Shown: positions 8,518 through 16,238 of the stretch, one piece after another
Position numbering within the stretch: position 1 is the first letter of the stretch
Layout of the letters: the number at the start of each line of letters is the position of its first letter
From: Streptomyces sp. NBC_01298
GTDB lineage: Bacteria; Actinomycetota; Actinomycetes; Streptomycetales; Streptomycetaceae
NCBI RefSeq assembly: GCF_035978755.1
Contig: NZ_CP108414.1
Location: 4,402,001-4,466,000 of the forward strand
Direction: 5' to 3'
Length of the DNA: 64,000 bases
Notes under the pieces: model-generated
What the model was told of the DNA's origin: nothing
The model's input: the letters and a program-made list of their open reading frames with translations, nothing else
Database searches by the model: none
Program-made: the position numbers and the translations under genes

Positions 8518-8570
8518 AAGGCAGCCGGATACTCATCGTCCGGCAGCCTTCGGATTACGTTTCATTGCGT
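8518..8570. promoter_or_regulatory. Leader hairpin and adjoining motif upstream of the precursor gene
   Basis: AAGGCAGCCGGA (8518-8529) and TCCGGCAGCCTT (8539-8550) form a 12-bp stem with a single mismatch. It is followed by GGATTACGTTTCATTGCGT (8552-8570), whose complement carries ACGCAAT and ACGTAATCC, echoing operator A. The element is about 100 nt before the precursor ATG. The rest of 8276-8665 shows nothing else I can name. Confidence 0.45.
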
Positions 8571-8665
8571 CTTGGCCGGGCGGTTCCCGCCGTGTGAATC
8601 TTTTGCTGTCGCCGACACGACGACCGCATCGAATCCGCAGCAATCGCATGGAATGGAGAGTCCAC

Positions 8666-9046
8666 ATGGCACTCGACCCGCAGCAGCGCGCTGAGTTCGT
8701 GAACTCCTACACCCGGGTTCTCATCAGCGCCTGGTCCGACGAGACGTTCTCCGCCAAGCTCGCCTCCGAGCCGCGGACCGCGCTCGCCGAAGCCGGCCTC
8801 GAACTCCCGGCCGATGCCGAGGTCGTCATCGTCACCCAGGCCCCCGACGGCCACGAGCAGGGCAACCTGGACGTCCAGGTGGACCTGTGGGAGACGGGCC
8901 TGGAGACCGGCCGCTACGAGTTCCACATCCCCGCGACCCCGACGGTCGACGCCGTGGAACTCAGCGAGGGCGACCTGTCCGACGTCGCCGCCGGCGTGCT
9001 CGACGCCTGCAACTACTGCTGCTGCCCCTGCTGCTGCTGCACCTGA
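8666..9046 (+). CDS. NHLP-leader, cysteine-run RiPP precursor peptide
   Basis: 126 aa. Residues 1-60 (start MALDPQQRAEFVNSYTRVL, then AWSDETFSAKLASEPRTALAEAGLELP) match the nitrile hydratase alpha-subunit-like leader family, without the enzyme's metal site. The leader ends with LSEGDLSDVAAG (99-110), equivalent to the LsdeELe.VaGG processing motif, so cleavage after Gly110 is likely. The remaining VLDACNYCCCPCCCCT has eight Cys (115, 118-120, 122-125), one Tyr and a C-terminal Thr; the Cys runs are ideal substrates for YcaO cyclisation to consecutive thiazoles. The ATG at 8666 is chosen because GGAGAG lies 8-12 nt before it; an in-frame ATG at 8648 has no such site. It heads the rightward tailoring operon. 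Confidence 0.92.
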   Translation: MALDPQQRAEFVNSYTRVLISAWSDETFSAKLASEPRTALAEAGLELPADAEVVIVTQAPDGHEQGNLDVQVDLWETGLETGRYEFHIPATPTVDAVELSEGDLSDVAAGVLDACNYCCCPCCCCT

Positions 9047-9090
9047 CAGGTGCGGTGCCCGCAACCCTTCCCACTCCGCTGGAGCGTCGC

Positions 9091-10038
9091 ATGCCCAATG
9101 CGCTGACGGAACACCCCGTTTCCGTGCGCGGACTTTCGAAGCGATACGGCGACGTCCAGGCAGTACGCGACATCAGCCTCGATATTCATCGCGGCGAAGT
9201 GTTCGCACTGCTCGGGCCCAATGGCGCTGGAAAGACCACGACCGTCGACATTCTGACGGGAGTGCGTAGACGCACCGGTGGGGAAGTGCGGGTCCTCGGC
9301 CATGATCCGGCCGAGGATCCGCGGGAATGGCGGGCGAGAATAGGCGTGGTGCCGCAGACGGCGGGCGCCTACTCGGATCTGACCGTGAAAGAAGTCGTCA
9401 GGCATTTCGCCGCCATGTATCCGGCCCCGCTGCCGGTCGGCGAGGTGCTGGAGATGGTGGGGCTCGGCTCCTTCCACTCCCGCCAGGCCACCGCGCTCTC
9501 CGGTGGCCAGCAACGCCGTCTGGACGTCGCGGTCGGGGTCATCGGCGACCCCGAACTGATCTTCCTGGACGAGCCGACCACGGGCCTGGACCCGGTGGCC
9601 CGCCGCGAGGCGTGGGAGCTCGTCCGCTACTTCGCCGACCGCGGCCGTACGACCGTCCTGACCACGCACTACCTCGACGAGGCGGAGGAACTGGCCCAGC
9701 GGGCCGGCGTCGTGGTGGGCGGCCGGCTCGTCGAGTACGGGCCGCTGGCCTCGTTCGGCGGGCGCGATCAGACACCGGCCACCGTCTCCTTCCGCCGCGG
9801 CGAAGCGCTGGCCGGCGTCGCGCTGCCCGCGCTGCCGCCCGCCACCGAGGTGGTGCGCTCCAGCCCCGGGACCGTGACGCTGCGCACCGCCGCGCCCTCG
9901 CACGCGCTGAGCCTGCTGCTGCCCTGGGCGCGCGAGGCGGGCTCGCTGGAACTCGCGGACCTGCGCGTGCACCGGCCCACCCTCGAAGAGATCTACCTGA
10001 GTCTGATCGACAGGGAGAGCAGGGAGACCGCCGCATGA
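9091..10038 (+). CDS. ABC-2 exporter ATP-binding protein (probable self-resistance)
   Basis: 315 aa. GPNGAGKTTT is the Walker A (about residues 42-51), LSGGQQRRLDVA the signature, LIFLDEPTTGLDP Walker B, and the H-loop is LTTHYLDEAEEL. The C-terminal about 90 residues form the DrrA-type extension. It starts 44 bp behind the precursor gene and overlaps its permease partner by ATGA. DrrA-like ATPases energise drug efflux and usually give producers resistance; here the pair is separate from the NHLM export genes at 25-31 kb, which fits a role in pumping out mature compound rather than in leader processing. Confidence 0.87.
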   Translation: MPNALTEHPVSVRGLSKRYGDVQAVRDISLDIHRGEVFALLGPNGAGKTTTVDILTGVRRRTGGEVRVLGHDPAEDPREWRARIGVVPQTAGAYSDLTVKEVVRHFAAMYPAPLPVGEVLEMVGLGSFHSRQATALSGGQQRRLDVAVGVIGDPELIFLDEPTTGLDPVARREAWELVRYFADRGRTTVLTTHYLDEAEELAQRAGVVVGGRLVEYGPLASFGGRDQTPATVSFRRGEALAGVALPALPPATEVVRSSPGTVTLRTAAPSHALSLLLPWAREAGSLELADLRVHRPTLEEIYLSLIDRESRETAA

Positions 10039-10937
10039 CCGCGATCGTGCCCGAAATCAGGTCCGGGAAGCCGGACTTATCCGGTGCCAGGGCGATCAGC
10101 CAGGCCGAGTCCGTGCCCGCGCGCCCTGCCGCGCGCGGCGCGCGAGGGTACGCGCGGGCCTGCGCGGCACGGTCGTCGGTGGAACTGAGAGCGTTCTTCC
10201 GCAACAAGCAGTCCCTGGTGTTCACCCTGTTCTTCCCGGTGATCCTGCTCGTCGTCTTCGGCTCGATCTTCGAGGGGAAGGTCGAGGGCACCGACACGGA
10301 CTTCCGGCAGGTCTTCATGGCCGGGGTGATCGCGGCGGGCGTCATGAGCACCGCGTTCTCCGGCCTCGCCATCAACGTGGCCATCGAGCGGGACACCGGC
10401 ACCATCCGCCGCCTGGCCCTGACACCGATGCCCAAGTCCGCGTACTTCGTGGGCAAGCTCGTCCGCGTGGTGGTCACCACCGTGCTGGAGACGGCCCTGC
10501 TCATCGGCATCGCCGTGACCGCGTTCGGGCTGCCCCTGCCGCAGAGCGCCGAGCGGTGGAGCACCCTCGCGTGGTGCCTGGCGCTGGGCACCGCGGCCTG
10601 CGCGCTGGCCGGCACCGCCTACAGCGCGCTGATCCCCAACAGCCGGTCCGCCGCCGCCGTGGTCACGCCCGTCTTCATGGTGCTGCAGTTCATCTCGGGC
10701 GTGTTCTACCCGTTCGAGAACCTGCCGCTGTGGATGCAGAACACCGCCGCCCTGTTCCCCGTGAAGTGGATGGCCCAGGGCTTCCGCTCGGTGTTCCTGC
10801 CGGACTCCTTCACCGCCGTCGAGCCGGCCGGCTCCTGGGAGCTGGGCCGCATCGCCCTGGTCCTGGCGCTCTGGGCCGTCGGCGGCCTGCTGGCGACCGG
10901 GCTGACCTTCGGCTGGCGCGGCCCGCGGGTGCGCTGA
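10035..10937 (+). CDS. ABC-2 exporter permease, carries a TTA codon
   Basis: 300 aa. A 55-residue polar N-terminus precedes six hydrophobic segments (VFTLFFPVILLVVFGSIF through GGLLATGLTFGW), the ABC-2/DrrB architecture. The ATG lies inside the stop of the ATPase gene (ATGA). Codon 15 (10077-10079) is TTA, the rare leucine codon read in Streptomyces only by the bldA tRNA, so the pump subunit is probably made only when bldA is active. The following P450 begins 36 bp downstream, so the exporter is in the same transcript as the tailoring genes. Confidence 0.85.
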   Translation: MTAIVPEIRSGKPDLSGARAISQAESVPARPAARGARGYARACAARSSVELRAFFRNKQSLVFTLFFPVILLVVFGSIFEGKVEGTDTDFRQVFMAGVIAAGVMSTAFSGLAINVAIERDTGTIRRLALTPMPKSAYFVGKLVRVVVTTVLETALLIGIAVTAFGLPLPQSAERWSTLAWCLALGTAACALAGTAYSALIPNSRSAAAVVTPVFMVLQFISGVFYPFENLPLWMQNTAALFPVKWMAQGFRSVFLPDSFTAVEPAGSWELGRIALVLALWAVGGLLATGLTFGWRGPRVR

Positions 10938-10973
10938 GCAGTGATGCCGAGCAGTGATGAGGAGAACGCATAC

Positions 10974-12242
10974 ATGACCACGGCTGCCGGGCTCCCCGCC
11001 CATCTCGCCCACCCCTTCAGCCCCGCCGGGCGGATCGACCCGTACCCGGCCTACGAGTGGCTGCGGGCCCACGACCCCGTGCACCGCGACCCGATGACCG
11101 GCATGTGGCTGGTCACCGGGCACGCCGACTGCGCGGCCCTGCTCAAGGACCCGGCCTTCTCCGCGGCCTCGGGGCAGCGCGAGCGGTCCCGGGACGACGA
11201 CCTGCCGGTGTCCATGCTGACCACCGACGGCTTCGACCACACCCGGCTGCGCGCCCCCGGCGCCCTGCTGCTGGGCCCGGCCGCCCTGGCCTCCGTGGCC
11301 GACGCGATCGCCGCCGACGCCGACGCCCTGCTCGACCGGGCCGTGGAGCGCGGCGTGCCCCTCGACGCCGTGGAGGAGCTGGGCGCGCCGCTGGCCACCG
11401 CCGTACTGGCCCGGCTGTTCGGCCTGCCCGAAGACGCGCGGGAGACGCTGGCCGCACTGGCCCGCGCCGCGTCCGTCAACCTCGATCCGCTCGCCCCGCC
11501 GCACATCGCGCGCCTGGGCCGCGCCGCCATGGGCGAGCTGACCCGGTTCCTCGACGCCCACACCGACCGGGTGGACCCGCACTGCCCGCTCGGCCGGCTC
11601 GCCGCCGACACCCGGCTGACCCGGCAGGAGATGCTCGGCGTCCTCGGCCTGGCCGTCGTAGGAGGCTGGCAGCCGCTGGCCGAGGCCGTCGGCAACGCCC
11701 TGTACTGGCTGCTGCCGCGCCCCGGCGTACGCGCCGCCCTGCGCGCCGCCGGCCAGGACGCGGCCGAGACGGCCCTCGACGAACTGCTGCGCCTCGAAGC
11801 GCCGATCCCCTTCACCGCCCGCGTCACCGTTCGCGACGCCGAGCTCCCCGGCGGGCGCGTCCCGGCCGGGCAGCGGGTCCTCGCGGTGCTCGCCGCCGCC
11901 AACCGGGACCCCGCCGTCTTCGCCGACCCCGGCAGCCTGGTGTGGGACCGGCGGCCCAACCCGCACCTCGCCTTCGGCGGCGGACCGCACTTCTGTCTGG
12001 CCGCCCGCCTGGTCAAGCAGTCCGGCGCGGTGCTGCTCGGCAGGATCGTCCACCGCTTCCCCGAGGCCGTCATCGCCGGCCCGGACCCGCGCTGGGCGCC
12101 GTCCCTGATCCCGCGCCGCCTGACCGCTCTGCCCGTGGACCTGGGCGCGGAGGCGGAGGTACGGGAGGCCGGCGTACGGGAAACGGCCGTACGGGACGCC
12201 GGCGTACGGGAAACGGCCGTACGGGAGGACGCGCGTGCCTGA
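10974..12242 (+). CDS. Atypical cytochrome P450 (RiPP tailoring)
   Basis: 422 aa. The K-helix E-L-L-R is at about 270-273 and the haem loop FGGGPHFCLAARL has its Cys near 341, so haem binding is intact. The I-helix, however, reads LAVVGGWQPLAEAV (about 226-239) where most P450s have A-G-x-(D/E)-T-T: both the acid and the threonine for oxygen protonation are missing. Such P450s often do unusual chemistry or use a substrate hydroxyl to assist. The last 30 residues are a charged repeat (EVREAGVRETAVRDAGVRE...), encoded by a tandem DNA repeat. The start at 10974 is supported by GAGGAG 8-15 nt upstream. The gene overlaps the flavoprotein gene by 8 bp. Confidence 0.83.
   Translation: MTTAAGLPAHLAHPFSPAGRIDPYPAYEWLRAHDPVHRDPMTGMWLVTGHADCAALLKDPAFSAASGQRERSRDDDLPVSMLTTDGFDHTRLRAPGALLLGPAALASVADAIAADADALLDRAVERGVPLDAVEELGAPLATAVLARLFGLPEDARETLAALARAASVNLDPLAPPHIARLGRAAMGELTRFLDAHTDRVDPHCPLGRLAADTRLTRQEMLGVLGLAVVGGWQPLAEAVGNALYWLLPRPGVRAALRAAGQDAAETALDELLRLEAPIPFTARVTVRDAELPGGRVPAGQRVLAVLAAANRDPAVFADPGSLVWDRRPNPHLAFGGGPHFCLAARLVKQSGAVLLGRIVHRFPEAVIAGPDPRWAPSLIPRRLTALPVDLGAEAEVREAGVRETAVRDAGVRETAVREDARA
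12152..12232 (+). repeat. Tandem 30-bp repeat in the P450 3' end
   Basis: The unit GTACGGGAAACGGCCGTACG... (about 30 bp, itself made of two similar 15-mers) is present roughly two and a half times, in frame, and encodes the VRETAVRDAG tail of the P450. Expansion by slippage of a non-essential tail is the simplest explanation. Confidence 0.65.
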
Positions 12243-13482
12243 GGTGGTCGTGATCGGAGCCGGGGTCGCCGGGCTGGCCTGTGCCCAGCGCCTGGCGCAG
12301 GCCGGCGTCGACGCCCTCGTCCTGGAGGCCCGGCCCCGGATCGGCGGCCGGGTCCGCACGTTCCGCCCGGCCGACGGCGGACCAGCGCTCGAACTCGGCG
12401 CGCAGGTCGTGCACGGCGACCGGAACCCGGCCCACGCCGTCCTCGGCCCGCTGCCCGCCGCGCCCCGCCCGACGGCGGCGTACGTCGTGACCGGACGCGT
12501 CGCCCGCCCCATGGGCCTCCTGGCCCGCGGCGCGAACCCGCCGTGGCTGCTGGAGGGCAGGCTCGCCGGCTACGCCCCGGCCCCGGGCGGCCCCGGCGGC
12601 GGGCTCAGCGTCGGCGACTGGCTGGCGGCGAGCGGCGCCGCGCCCGCCGAAGCGGCCACCGCTCGCGAGTGGCTGCGCCAGACCTGGGCCGCGGACCCCG
12701 ACCTGCTCGACGCGGCCGGGGTGGCAACCGCGGTGCGCCAGGACGGCGGCGGCCAGGGCGAGTTCACCGTGCCCGGCGGCCTGGACCTGCTGCCCCACAC
12801 CCTCGCCGAAGGGCTGGACGTGCGCACCGGCACCCCCGTCCGACGGATCGCGGCCGACCCCGGAGGCGGCGTGCGCATCGTCACCGGTGACGGCGAACTC
12901 ACCGCGGACCGGGCGGTCCTCGCCGTACCGCCCGCCGTGGTCGCGGGCGGCCTGCTCACCATCGACGGGCTCGGCCCGGAGAAGACCGCCGCCGCGAAGA
13001 CGCTCGTACCCGGCGACGGCTTCTGCGCCGTGGTGACCCTGGCCGGCCCGGCCCCCGAAACGGCCGCCGTGTTCGACGCGGACGGCGTCGGCGGGTTCGT
13101 CTCCTGCCGGCAGGGCCGCCCCGAGGTGCTGATCGTCGCCAAGTCCGCCGCGGCCGCGTGCGTCCGGGAGGCGGCCGGGTCCGCGGTCCACCTCGCCGGG
13201 CTGCTGGCCGTGGCGCTGCCGTGGACCAGGGGCCTGGCGGTCGTGGACGTCGAGACCGCCGACTGGGCCGCGGACCCGTACAGCGGCGGGGCGTTCTGCG
13301 CACCGGGACCCGGTACGGACCGGGCGGCCCGGGACTGGGCCCGTCCCCTGCACGGGCCCGGCGGGCGGCTGTTCTTCGCGGGAGAGGCCGCCGTGACCGG
13401 GCGGGCACTGCCGTGGCTGCAGGGCGCGTACGCCGACGGGCGACGCGCCGCACAAGAGGTTCTGGAGGCGGGAAAGCAATGA
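12235..13482 (+). CDS. Flavin-containing amine oxidase/desaturase-like protein
   Basis: 415 aa, GTG start overlapping the P450 stop by 8 bp. VVVIGAGVAGLACAQRLAQAG is the N-terminal FAD-binding dinucleotide fold, RIGGRVRTF the adjacent GG motif of the monoamine oxidase superfamily, and RLFFAGEA followed by LPWLQGAYADGRRAA the C-terminal FAD contact. It has no signal peptide, so it is cytoplasmic. Enzymes of this group oxidise amines or C-C/C-N single bonds. In this operon the substrate is probably the modified peptide, for example dehydrogenation next to an azole or oxidation of the N-terminal amine, but this is inferred from context only. Confidence 0.8.
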   Translation: MPEVVVIGAGVAGLACAQRLAQAGVDALVLEARPRIGGRVRTFRPADGGPALELGAQVVHGDRNPAHAVLGPLPAAPRPTAAYVVTGRVARPMGLLARGANPPWLLEGRLAGYAPAPGGPGGGLSVGDWLAASGAAPAEAATAREWLRQTWAADPDLLDAAGVATAVRQDGGGQGEFTVPGGLDLLPHTLAEGLDVRTGTPVRRIAADPGGGVRIVTGDGELTADRAVLAVPPAVVAGGLLTIDGLGPEKTAAAKTLVPGDGFCAVVTLAGPAPETAAVFDADGVGGFVSCRQGRPEVLIVAKSAAAACVREAAGSAVHLAGLLAVALPWTRGLAVVDVETADWAADPYSGGAFCAPGPGTDRAARDWARPLHGPGGRLFFAGEAAVTGRALPWLQGAYADGRRAAQEVLEAGKQ

Positions 13483-14417
13483 CCGTGAGCGTCCACTCGG
13501 GGTGGTACCTGGCCGCCTTCGCGTCCGAACTGGTCGGTGAGGTGGCCGCGTTGGACATCGGCGGGCGCCGTCTGGTGGCCGTGCGTACGCAGGAGCGCCT
13601 GCGCGTCCTCGACGCCGACTGCCCGCACCGCGGCGCCCATCTCGGCTACGGCGGCCGGCTCGAGGGCGGCTGCCTGGTGTGCCCCTTCCACGGGCGGCGC
13701 ATCGGGCTGGGGCAGCCCTCGGGCGAGGGCAGCCGGCCCTGGGTGCGCGAGCACGAGGTCGTCGAGTGCGGCGACGCCGTCTTCGTACGCCTCACCGACG
13801 GGCCGGACGACGACCGCGGGCTGCGCACCGTGCTCAAGGAACTGGGCGGCTCGATGCCGCTGGTCAAGGCGGTGGAGCGGCCGGTGGCCGCGGCCGCGGA
13901 CCTCATCGTCGAGAACGCCTTCGACACCGACCACTTCACCGCCCTGCACAAGGTCCACCGGATCCGCGGCATGCGGCATTCGACCGGCGTGCACGGCGAG
14001 TTGGTGATGGACGGGGAGTTCCCGATGGCGGCCTCGCCCTGGGCCGGCCGCGGCGGCGCGGCGGCGGCGGCTGCCAAGCCGTACGTTCCGCGCTTCCACG
14101 CGCGCGCCTACAGCCCTGGTGTCGTCGTCACGGAGTTCGGGCCCGCCGACGAGGTGCACGTCATCGTCACCGGCGCCGTGCCCGACGGGCGCGGGGGCTG
14201 TGTCGCCCGGGTCGCCGTCGGCGTGCGCGAAGGCCGCGAGAACCAGCTGCCCATGCTCGTCGCCGGCAGCGAGCGGGCCCTCGCCGAGGACATCGCCGTC
14301 TGGGAGCACCTCAACCCGCGGGTGACGCCCCGCTACGACGCGGCCGACGCGGCCGTCGTCGCGTACCGGGAGTTCTGCGCGGGCTTCGCCGAGCTCGGCG
14401 AGGGGGAGGCACCGTGA
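13479..14417 (+). CDS. Rieske non-haem iron oxygenase
   Basis: 312 aa. The Rieske [2Fe-2S] ligands are CPHRGAHLGYGGRLEGGCLVC-PFH (C-x-H ... C-x2-H, about residues 48-70). The mononuclear iron site is ENAFDTDHFTALHKVH (about residues 145-160), the usual D-x2-H-x4-H arrangement. It is shorter than ring-hydroxylating dioxygenase alpha subunits and looks like the single-component oxygenases of natural-product pathways. ATG and the preceding stop overlap (ATGA), and its own stop overlaps the hydrolase start, so stoichiometric co-translation is expected. It probably hydroxylates, demethylates or cyclises the peptide; no reductase is encoded in the cluster. Confidence 0.85.
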   Translation: MTVSVHSGWYLAAFASELVGEVAALDIGGRRLVAVRTQERLRVLDADCPHRGAHLGYGGRLEGGCLVCPFHGRRIGLGQPSGEGSRPWVREHEVVECGDAVFVRLTDGPDDDRGLRTVLKELGGSMPLVKAVERPVAAAADLIVENAFDTDHFTALHKVHRIRGMRHSTGVHGELVMDGEFPMAASPWAGRGGAAAAAAKPYVPRFHARAYSPGVVVTEFGPADEVHVIVTGAVPDGRGGCVARVAVGVREGRENQLPMLVAGSERALAEDIAVWEHLNPRVTPRYDAADAAVVAYREFCAGFAELGEGEAP

Positions 14418-15265
14418 CCGGGACCGCGACCGACCGGCGCCACCTCTCCCGCGAGCCGCTGCCCGGCGAGCGGGAGGGCGCGTACGACGGACTGCGCACC
14501 CTGACCTACGGCAGCGGCCCCACCGTGCTGTGGGTGCACGGCTACACCATGGACGCCACCCTGTGGCGGCCCTTGTGGCGGCTGCTCCCGGGGCTGCGCC
14601 ACGTCGGTGTGGACCTGCCCGGGCACGGCGGCTCCGAGGCGCTGCGCCCCGGGCTGACCATGCCGGAACTCGCCGCGCGCGTCATGGGACTGGCCCGGGA
14701 GCAGGAGGCCCGGCGGTGGGTGGGCCTGTCCTTCGGGTCGACCGTCACGCTGGAGATGGCACTCGCCCACCCGGACGAGGTCGACCGCCTCGTCGTGGGG
14801 GCGCCGACCCCGGCCGGCGGACCGCCCGACCCGGCGGCCCGCAAGCGGTACATCGAGATGCTGATGCTGCGCCGGATGCGCGGGGCGGAGGCGGCCGAGC
14901 TGCTGGCCGATCTGTGGATGGCGGCGCCGCCGGACATCTTCCGGGGCACCGAGGCCCATCCGGTGCTCCGCGCCGAGCTGCGGTCCGTCGTGGCCCGCCA
15001 CTCCTGGGCCGAGCTGGACAGCGGGGCGATGGCGGGGCTCAGCTCGCACGTGCACTCCGGGGAGGACCTGGCGCGGATCACGGCCTGTACGTTCGCACTA
15101 ACCGGCAGCGCCGATATGCCCGCATTCCACGCCAACGCCGCTTTGTTGTCCCGGGTGGTGCCCCGCTGCCGCGTCCACGTGGTTCCCGACGCGGGCCATC
15201 TGCCCTTTCTCGAACAGCCGTGGGCCGTCGCGCCGCTGCTGCTGGATCACCTGTTGGCCTGTTAG
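14414..15265 (+). CDS. Alpha/beta hydrolase
   Basis: 283 aa, GTG start inside the stop of the Rieske gene. VLWVHGYTMDATLW is the oxyanion-hole HG turn, GLSFGS the nucleophile elbow (Ser near 103), and PDAGHLPFLEQP the catalytic His near the end; the acid is probably in TGSADMP. There is no signal peptide. It is the last gene of the tightly overlapping P450-flavoprotein-Rieske-hydrolase run. It could hydrolyse an ester or amide made in the pathway or catalyse a lyase or cyclase step. Its distance from the NHLM peptidase argues against a primary role in leader removal. Confidence 0.8.
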   Translation: MTGTATDRRHLSREPLPGEREGAYDGLRTLTYGSGPTVLWVHGYTMDATLWRPLWRLLPGLRHVGVDLPGHGGSEALRPGLTMPELAARVMGLAREQEARRWVGLSFGSTVTLEMALAHPDEVDRLVVGAPTPAGGPPDPAARKRYIEMLMLRRMRGAEAAELLADLWMAAPPDIFRGTEAHPVLRAELRSVVARHSWAELDSGAMAGLSSHVHSGEDLARITACTFALTGSADMPAFHANAALLSRVVPRCRVHVVPDAGHLPFLEQPWAVAPLLLDHLLAC

Positions 15266-15301
15266 TCACTTAATGGGCCTGTCGATGCCCGTATAAAGTG
15301 A
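15266..15301. promoter_or_regulatory. Imperfect inverted repeat between hydrolase and P-loop-like gene
   Basis: TCACTTaatGGGC and GCCCgtataAAGTGA are opposed around an 8-nt loop, starting just after the hydrolase stop and ending about 30 bp before the next ATG. It may be a weak terminator for the tailoring operon or an operator for the next gene. Confidence 0.4.
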
Positions 15302-15332
15302 TCAAGGGAAGTAAATCGGGGGGCGGGGACAC

Positions 15333-16238
15333 ATGCCGATATTCACGCTCGAGTTCTTTGGGATGATCCTCCAAGTAATGGGGCTGGTCGAGCAGTCCGA
15401 CCTCGCCTTTCACTTCGGCCGGCACCTGCTCGAGGAACGGGCGGAGCCGGTACGGACCGCGGTGAGCCTGCATTTCGCCTCCCAGACCGGGGTGGGCCAG
15501 GTGGGGCGCGAGGTGCGCGTGCTCGATGCCGAGGGGCGCGTACTACGCCGCTGGGCCTACCACGGCATAGGCGGAATCCCGCCAGTCCTGCCGCCCTTCG
15601 CCGTCATGCAGCACCCGTACGCGGTCGTCCAGGCCGCCGTACTGGCCAAGGGCGCCGCCGTGGTGGCGCTGGTCGGCGGCATCGGTTCGCCGCGGAACTC
15701 CGTGGCACTCGCCCTGGGCGCACGCGGGTGGCGCATGGTTTCCGGCCAATACCTGGTCGTCGACCGCGTCACCGGGGAGACCCTGCCCTACCAACTGCCC
15801 CTCGAACTGCGCGGACCCGCCCTGGAGGCCGCCCGCGCCGCCGGCCTCACCGACGGCTCCGGCAGCGACGTACGGACGGTCTGCTCGCCGCTCACGGGCA
15901 CCTCCGTGATGGTCCGCCCGGAGCGGCTGACCGCCACGGCGGACATCCGCGAACGGCTCGGCCCGGCCACGCTGGTCCGGCTCTGCAGCAGGGGCGCGCA
16001 GCGGTCCCGGCTGGAGGACTGGCACTTCGCCGCCTCGGTGTGGCCCCCGGACGCCTCGGTGGACCCCGCCTTCAACGCCACCCCCCGGATGCGCCTTCTG
16101 CTGCCCGAATCGGGCGCCGCCGAAGAGGCCGCCGACCTGCTCGACGGACGACTCACCGCGACCACCCCGAAGGGAACAGCGCCGTGCCCCGCCGCACCTC
16201 GTACGTTGACGGAACTCCTTGCTGGATCGACCACGTAG
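15333..16238 (+). CDS. HprK-like fold protein with a degenerate P-loop
   Basis: 301 aa. Residues 110-144 (VVALVGGIGSPRNSVALALGARGWRMVSGQYLVVD) line up with the P-loop segment of HPr kinase/phosphorylase-like proteins found in several RiPP clusters, where one expects GxSGAGKST followed by ALxxRGWxLLSDD. Here the Walker lysine is gone (GGIGSPRNS), so ordinary ATP binding is unlikely. The N-terminal about 100 residues show no domain that I recognise. The start has a GGGGGCGGGG run upstream rather than a classic site. It overlaps the VOC gene by 55 bp in another frame. It may be a non-catalytic scaffold or substrate-binding protein. The family assignment is tentative. Confidence 0.5.
   Translation: MPIFTLEFFGMILQVMGLVEQSDLAFHFGRHLLEERAEPVRTAVSLHFASQTGVGQVGREVRVLDAEGRVLRRWAYHGIGGIPPVLPPFAVMQHPYAVVQAAVLAKGAAVVALVGGIGSPRNSVALALGARGWRMVSGQYLVVDRVTGETLPYQLPLELRGPALEAARAAGLTDGSGSDVRTVCSPLTGTSVMVRPERLTATADIRERLGPATLVRLCSRGAQRSRLEDWHFAASVWPPDASVDPAFNATPRMRLLLPESGAAEEAADLLDGRLTATTPKGTAPCPAAPRTLTELLAGSTT

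Noticed and set aside
8666..9046. Precursor read as a nitrile hydratase alpha subunit
   Set aside because: Only the N-terminal leader-like part is similar; the metal-binding C-x-x-C-S-C site is missing, and the Cys-rich end is a RiPP core next to YcaO/SagB genes.
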